In this document: piece by piece, positions 19,776-29,300 of the stretch
How positions within the stretch are numbered: the stretch's first letter is position 1
How the letters are laid out: each line of letters opens with the position of its first letter
IMG/VR virus record: IMGVR_UViG_3300028392_000045
Coordinates: 1 to 64,000 of that record
Length of the DNA stretch: 64,000 nt
DNA from: a virus
Direction: 5' to 3' (one strand)
Notes under the pieces: model-generated
What the model was told of the DNA's origin: nothing
Database searches by the model: none
Seen by the model: only the letters and a program-made list of their open reading frames with translations
Translations under genes and position numbers: made by a program

Positions 19776-19817
19776 GGTATGTAAATTTTACTTTGTTTTT
19801 TTAATAATGCAATATAA

Positions 19818-20999
19818 TTAAATAAAGCATTTTATTCTAACTGGTGCTACCACAGCACTCAATATTGAGTCAAAATCCTTTAAGGCTTCATCCCCAAGTA
19901 CGAGTCTACAAATATTAAGAGCACCATTGCAATCAGCATTTATATACTGATTTTTAGAAGTTCTGAAAAGCCCTCTCTTAACTCTTTTACCAAGATACTT
20001 TTCATGCTTCATAATAGGCTCTAAATCTAAAGCACTACATTTTGATGTATATGCTTCTTGTGTCTCGATAAAAAATTTACCTTCCAACTGTGCTTTATAC
20101 CTTATTTTTTCTATAAGGGTAGCGTGTGGGATTTGAGTAAACTTTCTATTACTATCTTTTCCTATATTAATATTTTGTTTCCAATGTATATTTTTTCCTA
20201 TTATAATTTTTGAAATATTATTAACATTACAAAAGTTTATTATTTCTCTACTAGTTTTATGAATATAATCTTTTATTTTATTATATCTTTTATATGATAA
20301 TTTTTTAATTCTTTTACTTGAATAAATTCCTTTTAATAACTTGGATTGCAATAATGCTTTACGTTTATTATAATATTCATTAATAGATTTTAAAGGCTTT
20401 CCATTAATTATAAATGCTTTGCCGATATTTGAAACACAAGTAACTAAATTATTAAGACCTACATCTATTGATAACCAATTATCGTTTTCTATTAAAAGTT
20501 TTTCCTCTTTTGTATAAATAAATTCTACTACAAAGTGATTTGATTTTGGTATTACTCTACCATAATCAATTTTAGTTAAATTAGTTTTTATAGGTAGAAT
20601 ATTTAACATCTTTGGAAAATGCACATAGCCTTCTTTTATTTTTAATTGACTAGATGTAAATCTTAATTCAGATAACTTTTTTTTATATTTAGGCATTTTA
20701 GGAAAGAATAAAAAATTACTTGAATCTTTATAATAAGATTTTTTAGCTGCTTTCCAAGAACTAATATTTCTAAATAGTATTCTTACTATTTGTTGAGATG
20801 TATTTGAAGGTAAAGCTCTAAATGTAGGTTCATTAAATTTAGCATAAACACCTGTTAATTCATATTCACTAAACTTTTCAATATTGCCAATCATGGATTG
20901 TTTCCAATAGTAAAGAGATTGGTTATAAAGCTCTTTAGCCTTTATACACCATTCTTTCCATTCATTTGTTTTAACTATATGTTGCTCTGTTAATTGCAT
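19818..20999 (-). CDS. TnpB-like (IS200/IS605 OrfB) RuvC-type nuclease, zinc ribbon reduced
   Basis: This 393-residue protein has the TnpB fold signs: a basic N-terminal half, RuvC-I SIDVGLNN (Asp179), the segment IIIGKNIHWKQ (266-276) where classical TnpB has a conserved Glu, QIPHATLIEKIRYKA, EAYTSKCS (Glu315) and RuvC-III NADCNGALNI (Asp356). The usual paired CxxC zinc-ribbon cysteines are absent. TnpB proteins are RNA-guided nucleases that act at the donor site of IS200/IS605 elements. This variant belongs to the GKN-type group, in which the middle acidic residue may have moved, with Glu315 a candidate. No tnpA lies nearby. It sits alone between tail genes, so it is a mobile or homing-like insertion. 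Confidence 0.85.
   Translation of the reverse strand: MQLTEQHIVKTNEWKEWCIKAKELYNQSLYYWKQSMIGNIEKFSEYELTGVYAKFNEPTFRALPSNTSQQIVRILFRNISSWKAAKKSYYKDSSNFLFFPKMPKYKKKLSELRFTSSQLKIKEGYVHFPKMLNILPIKTNLTKIDYGRVIPKSNHFVVEFIYTKEEKLLIENDNWLSIDVGLNNLVTCVSNIGKAFIINGKPLKSINEYYNKRKALLQSKLLKGIYSSKRIKKLSYKRYNKIKDYIHKTSREIINFCNVNNISKIIIGKNIHWKQNINIGKDSNRKFTQIPHATLIEKIRYKAQLEGKFFIETQEAYTSKCSALDLEPIMKHEKYLGKRVKRGLFRTSKNQYINADCNGALNICRLVLGDEALKDFDSILSAVVAPVRIKCFI
19844..19858. other. hairpin at 3' end of tnpB-like gene
   Basis: The last codons of the TnpB-like gene contain a GTGCT-N5-AGCAC hairpin. IS200/IS605 elements carry subterminal hairpins at their ends and the guide RNA of TnpB overlaps the 3' end of the gene, so this is a candidate for the right end or guide-RNA scaffold. 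Only about 40 bases separate it from the next gene. Confidence 0.3.
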
Positions 21000-21010
21000 A
21001 ATATACTAAC

Positions 21011-21262
21011 TCATTTATTTTTTAAAATGTTGAAACTGTCATTCTTCATGTATTGAGAAGTGTGAACACCTAGTATACCAAGAAAGAAAGCAAGAATGTC
21101 AGTTACTACACTAATAATTTCTTGTACTTGATTATCTAAGTGTATAAAATTATGCAAATTACTTAAAATCATATACAAAGCATATAATCCACCTAATGCC
21201 ATTGCACCAGTAAAAGGATTTTTAAATTTTAAAGCGTCTATAATACTAACTAAGTTTTTCAT
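21011..21262 (-). CDS. holin-like small membrane protein
   Basis: This 83-residue protein has two hydrophobic segments (about residues 18-35 and 48-64) separated by a short polar part and ends with a charged tail (KNDSFNILKNK). This is the layout of small phage holins. I choose ATG 21262, which overlaps the TAG stop of the upstream gene by 17 bases; upstream extension lacks support. It is paired with a membrane-anchored coiled-coil protein, suggesting a lysis cassette. Confidence 0.55.
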   Translation of the reverse strand: MKNLVSIIDALKFKNPFTGAMALGGLYALYMILSNLHNFIHLDNQVQEIISVVTDILAFFLGILGVHTSQYMKNDSFNILKNK

Positions 21263-21566
21263 TTTTAAGCTGATTATTCTCAAGTTCCAATTGAGAGATT
21301 TTAGAAGAGTGATCTGCAACTAAAGATCTAAGTGAAGAGTTTTCTTTTTCTAGCTCATGTACTTTGTTCATAAGATTTAGAATTTGCTTTTGTAAATCTT
21401 GAACTTCTCTCATTAAAGAATCTTTGAAATCTTGTTCATCTTTTTGAATCTGTAAAGCATTTAGCTTTAAATCCAGTAACGCTTTTCGGTTGGCATATCT
21501 ACCTCCAAAGAACCAGCCTATAATAGTTGTAACTAAGGCTAGTAGGATATTGGTAATTACAGTCAT
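21246..21566 (-). CDS. membrane-anchored coiled-coil protein (spanin- or holin-partner-like)
   Basis: From ATG 21566 this 106-residue protein has one N-terminal transmembrane segment (ITNILLALVTTIIGWFFGG) followed by a long heptad-rich coiled coil with repeated Leu spacing (LQKQILNLMNKVHELEKE). The frame extends to GTG 21587, but ATG is preferred. A single anchor plus coiled coil resembles inner-membrane spanin subunits, and the next gene is holin-like. It uses TAG as stop, which argues against amber recoding. Lysis role is inferred. Confidence 0.5.
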   Translation of the reverse strand: MTVITNILLALVTTIIGWFFGGRYANRKALLDLKLNALQIQKDEQDFKDSLMREVQDLQKQILNLMNKVHELEKENSSLRSLVADHSSKISQLELENNQLKNEKLS

Positions 21567-21609
21567 CAGTAGCTCTTTATTTTGCACGGTATGTATTATT
21601 AGGCATTAG

Positions 21610-21652
21610 GTATCTCGCTAATACCTTGAATACCATATCGGTAGCAAGATAC
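21610..21652. other. structured intergenic element
   Basis: The 85-base gap between the lipoprotein and coiled-coil genes folds into a stem of GTATCTCGCT with AGCAAGATAC (one mismatch) enclosing a second TACC/GGTA stem. No T-run follows, so it is not a clear terminator. It could be a leader or processing signal for the lysis-type pair on the minus strand. Confidence 0.35.
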
Positions 21653-21672
21653 AGCATTTCAAAAATAAAAAC

Positions 21673-22263
21673 TCAATTAATCTTTTGCATAACATAGTAT
21701 AAACTCATGTCTCTAGGTGCTTTAGATGTACCACCAAACCAAGCAGAAATAGGAATAGTTTTTCTGTAGTTCATAGGATTACCTTGAGTACAAACTATTC
21801 TATCGTTTAGTGTAAAAACATATCTACCTTCTCTTAGTAAAAAACTAAAATTAAATAATTGATTTTGTATTACTTCAACTATAGCATCTTCATGTGGATG
21901 GTTATTAGATCCATTTAAGCTATAGTTTTCATAAATACAAATTTCAAATCTACCTTTAATTTTATGTGGTCTCCATGCTACTATAACGCTATTCTTAGTT
22001 TTAAAAGGGAAATCAAAAGCGTTATAAAAACCACATATCTTGTTGAAGTCATAATTATCCTCACCTAGATTATTATACCAACAAGAACTATCTAGTTTAA
22101 TACTTCCTTGCCAACTAGCAATATCTGAAATACCACCAGTAGGATTAGGTAAAAAATCACTATTGCCTTTCTTTACGTAATACCTTTTAAGCTCAGTAGT
22201 GCCGTTGGTTACTAAGGAACAAGATGTAAAAAGTAGTAGTAAGAAGAATAGTAGGTATTTCAT
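21673..22263 (-). CDS. putative phage-encoded lipoprotein
   Basis: The 196-residue protein begins with a lipoprotein signal: a Lys-containing start, a run of Leu/Phe and a lipobox LFTSC with Cys15 as the acylated residue. The mature part is beta-rich and aromatic with several Cys. Such a protein would be exported and anchored in the host envelope. It sits at the end of the signal-peptide fibre cluster. Superinfection exclusion or receptor masking is a plausible role for a phage lipoprotein, but no family is recognised. ATG 22263 places the stop of the fibre gene 4 bases upstream. Confidence 0.6.
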   Translation of the reverse strand: MKYLLFFLLLLFTSCSLVTNGTTELKRYYVKKGNSDFLPNPTGGISDIASWQGSIKLDSSCWYNNLGEDNYDFNKICGFYNAFDFPFKTKNSVIVAWRPHKIKGRFEICIYENYSLNGSNNHPHEDAIVEVIQNQLFNFSFLLREGRYVFTLNDRIVCTQGNPMNYRKTIPISAWFGGTSKAPRDMSLYYVMQKIN

Positions 22264-22266
22264 GAT

Positions 22267-24243
22267 TTACTTTTGAACTGAAACTTTAAACGTAGCACTC
22301 GCGGGGTCTACCGAGCTAACAGTGTCATTATTAAATCTAACTGTCACTGTGTCGGCAGCACTCACCCAAGCCATATATCTTACTCCGGTAACAGAGCGCA
22401 AAGCATTCACAACGCCCAGTGTTACAATATCACCATCTGCTGCGCCTGTTACGGTAATTGTAAGGTCGGATTGGCCTAGTGATGCCGTGCTTGGAAAGTC
22501 AAGCGTAGCCGATCCAGATAATCCATAAAAAACTTCTAAACGAGTTGCGGATGGTGTATAAAAAAGCTTACCAGAAGAATTAACTTCAACAGTATTTGCT
22601 TCGGGTGTCGTTAATAGGGCGGCACTTGTTGAGGTAAATTTCAACGGGGCTGTTCCTGCTGTTGCTGTGCCTGCGCCAATATGGACTTTAGCGGTAGCTG
22701 TTACACCATTATTGAACCCCCAGTTGCCAGTAAGCCCATTTATAAACCCACAAAAATTATTATAACGTCCTGCATAAATCCACAAATCACGGCTGGGAGT
22801 TGCTTTTATATCAAAAGCAAACCCATTTGCTGTATATAAATTAAATCCAGAAGAACCAGAACCGTTTGATGTAAGATAAATTTTTGCTTCTGGTTGTTCA
22901 GTTGGTGCAACAATTTCTAAAACTTGTGTTGGTGTGGTATTTAAACCTATAAGACCAGTTGAATCTATATATATATAATGGCTAGCATCGTTTTTAATTT
23001 CGAGACGACCATTTGAGCCACCTGTAGAACCACGAACACCGATATTAAAAGCCGTTTTATTGCTACCTACAATTGTCATTCCTGTCACACCTGCTGTATT
23101 CCTACCGTTAAATTGAATATTAGCTGAATCCAATAACAGTGCTGTTGGTGAAAAAATAAATGAATTTAAACTGCCAGAACTATTTCTAGGAAAAAAAGAA
23201 ACGTTTTGCCCATAAGCATTGAAATCAAATATTGTTTTACTGTTTCCTCCACCCCCTAATGCTGACCAACGTATTTGCCAATCATCTGCATAGGTTTCGT
23301 GCGTTGTTCTGCCCGTAGCAATGTTATATTTCATAAACATAGCCCGAAGTGATTTATTTCCGTTTCTTCCTGCAAAAGTATGATGCCACTCGTTCAAAGT
23401 GTCTAATTCTGGCGTCACATAATCAACTTCAAATTGCTGACCGTTTTGAGGGTATCTGCTATCAATCACATTCCCATTCATAGTATTAAACCCTATGTTA
23501 AAAAGCCTATCGATTAAACCTGTTCCGGCAACGGTTGAGTTGAAAGCTGATATAGTAGCAAAACCACCCGGTCTAAGTCCACGTCTATCGTAAGGAAAAA
23601 GTATTCGATATGCTTTTAATGTGTCTTGCATTCTAAAAGCCCCTTTCACGTATCCAGTATCAACACTCGTATTATAAACTAGCTTTGAACTACCTGCAAA
23701 AGTTGATCCATTATTGATTTGGACTTGATTTATTGATCCGCCCGGTGTTCCGCCACCGCCGCTACTCACCGTCCTCGGCGCATATGCCTCCTTAACGTTA
23801 TCCCAAACAAGCGCCTGCCCAGCACTAGCACCATTTTGAGCGATGTTATTTGGACTAATTTTACTCACTTCTCCTGAATCTACTTTAGCATAAATCAAAG
23901 TAGATCCATTTGATTGTAATACCTGCCCATTTGTAGGGGTAGTGGCAGAAACAGATATACCTTGGATAGAAGTAGCATTCCCTGAAGAACCATTAGCTAA
24001 TTCCCATTGTCCTGTACTTGAATTATATACAAAAGTTTGTCCATTAGCAGTACCAGGACGAAACTTAATAGGATCAAGTGTAAAGTTTTTAATGTATTTA
24101 CCATCTAAGTTAGACGAGCCTTGTCCATAGTCATTTACTCTACCTGTACCTGTATTAGAAGTAACTGGTCTTTTTGGTTCAAACTGACCAAATAGAGATA
24201 CAGTAGTAAAAAGTAAAGTAATAGCTAAAATAATATTTTTCAT
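22267..24243 (-). CDS. tail fibre-like protein with signal peptide
   Basis: This 658-residue protein starts with a clear Sec signal peptide (MKNIILAITLLFTTVSLFG, then QFEPK). The rest is fibre-like: Ser/Thr/Gly/Asn rich, with TPGGSINQVQINNGS and several short beta-repeat stretches. Codon use changes inside the gene: the first ~120 codons match the AT-rich neighbours, while the remainder (below about 23,850) uses many GC-rich codons, for example around 23,750-23,830. This suggests a native N-terminus joined to an acquired fibre body. It shares a SPNNIAQ module with the 1,168-residue fibre gene. It lies between a lipoprotein and a protease gene. Confidence 0.7.
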   Translation of the reverse strand: MKNIILAITLLFTTVSLFGQFEPKRPVTSNTGTGRVNDYGQGSSNLDGKYIKNFTLDPIKFRPGTANGQTFVYNSSTGQWELANGSSGNATSIQGISVSATTPTNGQVLQSNGSTLIYAKVDSGEVSKISPNNIAQNGASAGQALVWDNVKEAYAPRTVSSGGGGTPGGSINQVQINNGSTFAGSSKLVYNTSVDTGYVKGAFRMQDTLKAYRILFPYDRRGLRPGGFATISAFNSTVAGTGLIDRLFNIGFNTMNGNVIDSRYPQNGQQFEVDYVTPELDTLNEWHHTFAGRNGNKSLRAMFMKYNIATGRTTHETYADDWQIRWSALGGGGNSKTIFDFNAYGQNVSFFPRNSSGSLNSFIFSPTALLLDSANIQFNGRNTAGVTGMTIVGSNKTAFNIGVRGSTGGSNGRLEIKNDASHYIYIDSTGLIGLNTTPTQVLEIVAPTEQPEAKIYLTSNGSGSSGFNLYTANGFAFDIKATPSRDLWIYAGRYNNFCGFINGLTGNWGFNNGVTATAKVHIGAGTATAGTAPLKFTSTSAALLTTPEANTVEVNSSGKLFYTPSATRLEVFYGLSGSATLDFPSTASLGQSDLTITVTGAADGDIVTLGVVNALRSVTGVRYMAWVSAADTVTVRFNNDTVSSVDPASATFKVSVQK

Positions 24244-24253
24244 TTCTTTTTGT

Positions 24254-25009
24254 TTATTGCACTAAATTAATAACCCAAAAATCATCTGCTAAATCTGTAG
24301 TAGTCAGATAGTCATATGGCATTCTACAATATCCTCTATCTCCCCATTTTGTACCCCAAGAATTTTTTACTATAAAAGATTTACTAAAATCTTCATAGCC
24401 TACAATTTTCATAGCATGTCCTCCTAAAACTCTTTCTGACATACTAGGCATAGGTACAATTCCTGTAGCTGCTACACCAGGAGTTTCAAAACTTTCATAT
24501 ACAGAACAACCAAAAACTACTGGATAACCTTGAGCTAAACAAGATTTAATATCTGTAATATTAGTATTGTCTACTCTATGATAAGTTTGTATTTTATGTT
24601 TAGCAGCTTCAGTATATGCTTTCTTAGTTGGTTTCCTTTTAAACTTAATAATGTCATATGGTACAGTTGTTTCACTACATTCACCATAAGTTACTAAAGC
24701 TTTAATTCCATCTCGTAATTGAGCACCAGAGTCATAGCCTACTGTACCTTCAATAATGCGTTCATTATAATACAAAAATAATCGAGAACCAGATGTGCTG
24801 TATACTCCTTGTTTCTTACGATCAAAATCAAAAGCAGATGTAATAGCATTTGCAGTACAACTACCTAAATTAAGCTGATCAAATACAGGAACATCTTGTG
24901 CTCTTAAATCAACCATAGGAGGTAATGTAATAGCATCTAATTGTCTATTAAATTTGTAGTCTCTATGATCTGGTAGATCAGGAACATAACCATACTTAAA
25001 TTGATACAT
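24254..25009 (-). CDS. papain-like (C1 family) cysteine protease
   Basis: This 251-residue protein has all hallmarks of a C1 peptidase: Gln45 of the oxyanion hole, LGSCTANA with catalytic Cys51, GGHA with His198, and KNSWGTKWGDRGY with Asn216. There is no signal peptide and only a short ~35-residue N-terminal extension, so it looks like a mature-length enzyme without a large propeptide. It is translated between two genes whose products have Sec signals, with 2-11 base gaps. It may cleave fibre or decoration proteins, or act as a tail-borne enzyme; the substrate is unknown. Family assignment is strong. Confidence 0.88.
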   Translation of the reverse strand: MYQFKYGYVPDLPDHRDYKFNRQLDAITLPPMVDLRAQDVPVFDQLNLGSCTANAITSAFDFDRKKQGVYSTSGSRLFLYYNERIIEGTVGYDSGAQLRDGIKALVTYGECSETTVPYDIIKFKRKPTKKAYTEAAKHKIQTYHRVDNTNITDIKSCLAQGYPVVFGCSVYESFETPGVAATGIVPMPSMSERVLGGHAMKIVGYEDFSKSFIVKNSWGTKWGDRGYCRMPYDYLTTTDLADDFWVINLVQ

Positions 25010-25011
25010 TA

Positions 25012-25662
25012 CTATTGAATTTTAACTAAGATAAATTCTACACCTTTATTAGTGTAGTTGATAGCAAACGTATTATCAAATAAATCAAATACTCTTTCTT
25101 CTGGTAATATTCCTTCTAGTTTAAAAGAAGTTTCACACAATACTTTGATTTTACCTTGTACTGGTTTAACATCTTTAGCTAAAGGTTTTCCATTAGCATC
25201 TCCTACTTGTTGTACATTACCTAGAGAATCAATACCAATAACCATACTAGTAGCTCCTCGTAATTGCCATACGCCAGAAAACTTCTTAGCAAAAATCTGA
25301 GTTAGAAAATCTTCATAATCTCTTTTGTACAAAGTCTTAATAAATTTCTTATAGGCTATTGTACCTGATTGATTTTTATTTCTAATCAAAGCACTTCTTA
25401 CTAATTGAGAAGAAGCTAAGTATTCAGAATTTACTAACTCTAAAGATTTTTGTAATAGTGTCAAAGAATCAATCTGAGCGAATGTTTCTGAAGTTAGATC
25501 TGAATCTCCTTTTACATAAGAAGTAAGCTTATAAGTAATCTTATTATTCTTCTTAATTTTAGTAAAAGAAATAGAATCAGCCTTTGCTAATTCAGGTAAT
25601 TGATTTTGTGCAGATACCGTCAATGCACACATAAACATAAAAAAGAAAATACCGTACTTCAT
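25012..25662 (-). CDS. secreted protein, paralogue of the next gene
   Basis: This 216-residue protein has a Sec signal peptide (MKYGIFFFMFMCALTVSA, then QNQ). The mature part is alpha/beta mixed with a short FSGVWQLRGA segment near residue 128. It matches its neighbour at 25679-26386 over LPELAKADS versus LPDLNTVDS, over a central helix ending KRDY versus KTNY, and over FSGVWQ versus FTGRWQ, so the two are tandem paralogues. Function is unknown; context suggests an exported fibre companion or chaperone. Confidence 0.65.
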   Translation of the reverse strand: MKYGIFFFMFMCALTVSAQNQLPELAKADSISFTKIKKNNKITYKLTSYVKGDSDLTSETFAQIDSLTLLQKSLELVNSEYLASSQLVRSALIRNKNQSGTIAYKKFIKTLYKRDYEDFLTQIFAKKFSGVWQLRGATSMVIGIDSLGNVQQVGDANGKPLAKDVKPVQGKIKVLCETSFKLEGILPEERVFDLFDNTFAINYTNKGVEFILVKIQ

Positions 25663-25678
25663 TGTGAATTATTTTTAG

Positions 25679-26386
25679 TTAAAGTTTTTGCAAAGTAATA
25701 GAAAAATCGTATGAAATCCAAATACCTAATGGAGTTTGAAAAAACCTAACAACTTTAGGTGTAGCTTTTACTGTAGTAGTTGGATTCTTTACTATAGTAT
25801 AATTAGGAAAATAATTAGTAGTCTCAATACAGTTATTAGATAATACTCTAAAATTACCATTAAAGTTAGGAGTACCTGTTTCTGAGTTCATGTTTTTTGC
25901 ATTACCACTGATATTAGAAGTAACTACAATTACATGATCTACCCATCTAGCATTCAAAGAAACAGCTTGCCATCTACCAGTAAAAGCAGATAGATTTGCA
26001 TTAAAAGTAGAGTCGGGATAATTAGTCTTAGTCATTCTACTAAACATCTTACTAAAAACTACATTACCTTTTTCTGAAGTACCATACAAAGCTTCATACT
26101 TGGCACGTACTGCACTTGCTGTAGCTTCATAACCACTAGCTAGTTTTGATTGTAAAGCAGCTACTACAGCTACAGAATCATACAAAGGAGATACAGCATT
26201 AATGGTATCACCTGTTGCTTTATAGGCTATATAGACAAATTGTACTTTACGTTTTGCTATTCCATTTTCAATTACATTACGTTTTACTAAACGTACAGAG
26301 TCAACTGTATTAAGATCAGGTAGATCAACAGATTGAGCAAAAATGGAAACTGAAAAAAGTAGAAATAAAAAAGTTAAATATTTCAT
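25679..26386 (-). CDS. secreted protein, paralogue of the previous gene
   Basis: This 235-residue protein starts with a Sec signal peptide (MKYLTFLFLLFSVSIFA, then QSVD). It is related to the 216-residue protein beside it by shared segments at the mature N-terminus, the central helix and the F-x-G-x-W motif. It follows the long fibre gene by 11 bases. A role as partner or chaperone of the exported fibre proteins is possible but not shown. No known domain is recognised. Confidence 0.65.
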   Translation of the reverse strand: MKYLTFLFLLFSVSIFAQSVDLPDLNTVDSVRLVKRNVIENGIAKRKVQFVYIAYKATGDTINAVSPLYDSVAVVAALQSKLASGYEATASAVRAKYEALYGTSEKGNVVFSKMFSRMTKTNYPDSTFNANLSAFTGRWQAVSLNARWVDHVIVVTSNISGNAKNMNSETGTPNFNGNFRVLSNNCIETTNYFPNYTIVKNPTTTVKATPKVVRFFQTPLGIWISYDFSITLQKL

Positions 26387-26397
26387 GGTATTGATTT

Positions 26398-29300
26398 TTA
26401 TTGTTGATTAGTTACTACCCATCGGTAAATTGATCCCGGTAAAAGCATACAAGTCAAAGTCACATTACCCCAAGCTAATGATGTTGTTGCATCAGTTATA
26501 TCGTAAGTTGAAAAGGTTGTCGGTGCACTTGCGAGTCCAGTAGAATACCAGATACCCGAAGTACAAGAAACGGTTACTTTAAAAGTTAAGGCAGCATCAG
26601 CGGCATAGATTACAACTGATTGCCCAACAAATGTTGCCGATGGAGTAGGTAAAGTTACAGTAGTATTAGCACTCGCACCTGATGTCTGATCGGCATAAAC
26701 ATTTACAGTCTGAAATAGTGTTAAATCTGAACTTGCATCATAATTGGCATTCTGTGTCTGTACTGCTTTTGAAAATCCTCTACCTGAAATTATATTTCCA
26801 TTTGCATCACCTACAACAACAGACCCTTGAGTAAGTCCACCATTTGGCATAGTAGGAATTTCTCTCCATGCTGCAAATGTATTGTCACGGATATTTAGCC
26901 TAGTTGTTGTACTATTTGCAATTACCAATAAGTTTGCTGGTGATGAAATAGCGTCGCGTTGGGTTGTGGTCATTACAGGAGGAAGAAATCCTCTAGTCGT
27001 AGAGTTTAGTGAAAGAACTGCGCTTGCGACTACTGATGCATCAACCGTATTATTATCAGAAATAATTGAACCTTTATTTACACCAAATATTATTTGTCGT
27101 CGGTTATTACCCGGAAGAATAGATACATCTCTAGTATTCCCTGAACAAATCTGTAGATCTCCACTAGTATTTACGATTATATCCGTATTTGAACCATTTG
27201 ATATATTTAATTTACTTGATGCTATCGTTGAGTTTATTGTTAAACCGCCAGATGGCGACATTACTAATGTGGATGATGATTGCAAATTCCCATTCGCATC
27301 ACCAAAAGCGATCTGTGTATTTGGAATTGATGTCTGAGAAGATCCTATCAAATATTTCCAAGAATCAGCATTGTTATAACCCAAGCGTCCAATTGTCGAA
27401 TTATACACAAACAACCCAGCAGGCGTGGTAATCGTAGCAACCGTTATCACCAACCCCGAACCGCTACCACCACCAATAGTAGCATTCGAAGCACTCAAAA
27501 CGTCCCCTACTTGATAACCACTTCCCGCTGTTGTGATAGTCACCACTGTAACAGCACCACCAGAGACAGTGATTGAAGCAACTGCGCCTGTACCTGTACC
27601 ACCTGTGAGGGCAATACTGGTGTAGCTTCCGTTGGTGTAACCTGTACCTCCGTTGGTTAGGGTTATGGTTGCTATGCCTGAATAGTTTGCGGCGATGTTT
27701 GCGGTTGTTTGGATGGGGAAGGGCATTGAGCCTTTTGTGGTGGAAGTAACAGAAAATTGAGCTAAATTATAACTTGTCGTAACACCTGTAGGATTTACAG
27801 CAAGTGTATTTGTTGAAAATATATAACCGTTTGTACCACCTGAAGCTGTATTTTTATCAATAAGTAAATTATTATTTAAGCCGCCTAAAATTTGAATAGT
27901 TGTTCCACTGTTTGCTCTCGTAATATTTAAATTACTAGATGTAGAATTTATAGCATTAACGTTCAATCCATTTCCTACTGTAACAGAACTTAAAAAATTC
28001 GCAGCAGCATTAACTTCTAAGCCAAACGAATTTGTAATAGACGTGTTTGTCCCAGCTGATGGTGCAGATCCAATCCTAACAGTAGAAAAACTCGTGTATG
28101 TTGTTGCGTTAGTTGAATTAACAACCCCGCCATCAAAACTTGACATTGAACCAGAAGCAATCGTACTTGCTCCCGATGTGTTCGTCACTGTCCCCGTCGC
28201 CACTCTAAATACATAACCATTTCCAGATAAATCACCTGTACTTGAATAAGAAGGTGTAATATGAACTTGAGAAGTAGGACTTGCTTGATTAAACCCAGTG
28301 AATCCAGTAAAGTTATTAACGCCACTCCAAGTTTGAGTACTTTGAAGTAAAGGAATAGTGCCACTTGCATTTTGCAGGGTGTACAATCTGTCTGCTGTGT
28401 TTGATTCTGAAAACCCATAAACAAATCCAGAAGCATCTTTTACACTTAAAGCATTACTTGCATTCGCATACAAAGCTAAACCACTCGAAACCGTTGTAGG
28501 TGCAGCCGATTGGTTTAGCATACCAAAAAAACCAGCTCCACCAGTGCCGGTTAAAGTACCACCAACTGCTGAAAATCCGCTTGATGCCGCAGGACGTGGC
28601 GCATATTTTGAACCCGTCCAAGTTAGTACATCACCAGTATTAGCTAAAGTCTGCGCTATGTTATTGGGGCTAAGTGCAGCGGCTTTTGTTGAGTCAACAG
28701 CGGCACTTGCTATCTTTATCTTTGTTACAGCGCTGTTGGCTATAGTTGTTGCGATAGCACCTGTTCCAGAAGCCGTTACATCACCCGTTAAGCTGGTAAT
28801 TAAATTAGAGGTTAAAGCGATAGTTCCACTAGCATCTGGTAAAGTATAAGCCCTATCCGCTGTATTAGAATGCGGAAAGCTATAAGTCAATCCCGCACCA
28901 TTTTTTACTGAAAAAACGTTGGAAGAGTTTGCAAATAAAGCCATCGAACTTGGAAAAGTAGTTGGATTTGCTGATTGACTTATCATTCCAAAGAATCCTG
29001 TGCCTCCTGTTCCAATTATAAATCCACCTGTTTTAGGATAATATGTTGCCCCAAGATTGAGATTTGTAATTGACGTCCTAACATAAGCTTGAGATGCAAC
29101 AAGGGCAGAGTCAACTCTAACTGTTTTAGTTCCCTTGATTGTTCCCCATCCGAATGTGCTGGGATAGATTGCCAACATTGTGGTCGTATCTGTTTTAAGT
29201 ATGTACGATGTTAGGTTTGATGTCAATGCAAACGTTCCAGTTGCATCTGGTAAAGTATATGTGCGATCTGCCGTGTTCGCTTCTGACAAGATATACGTAC

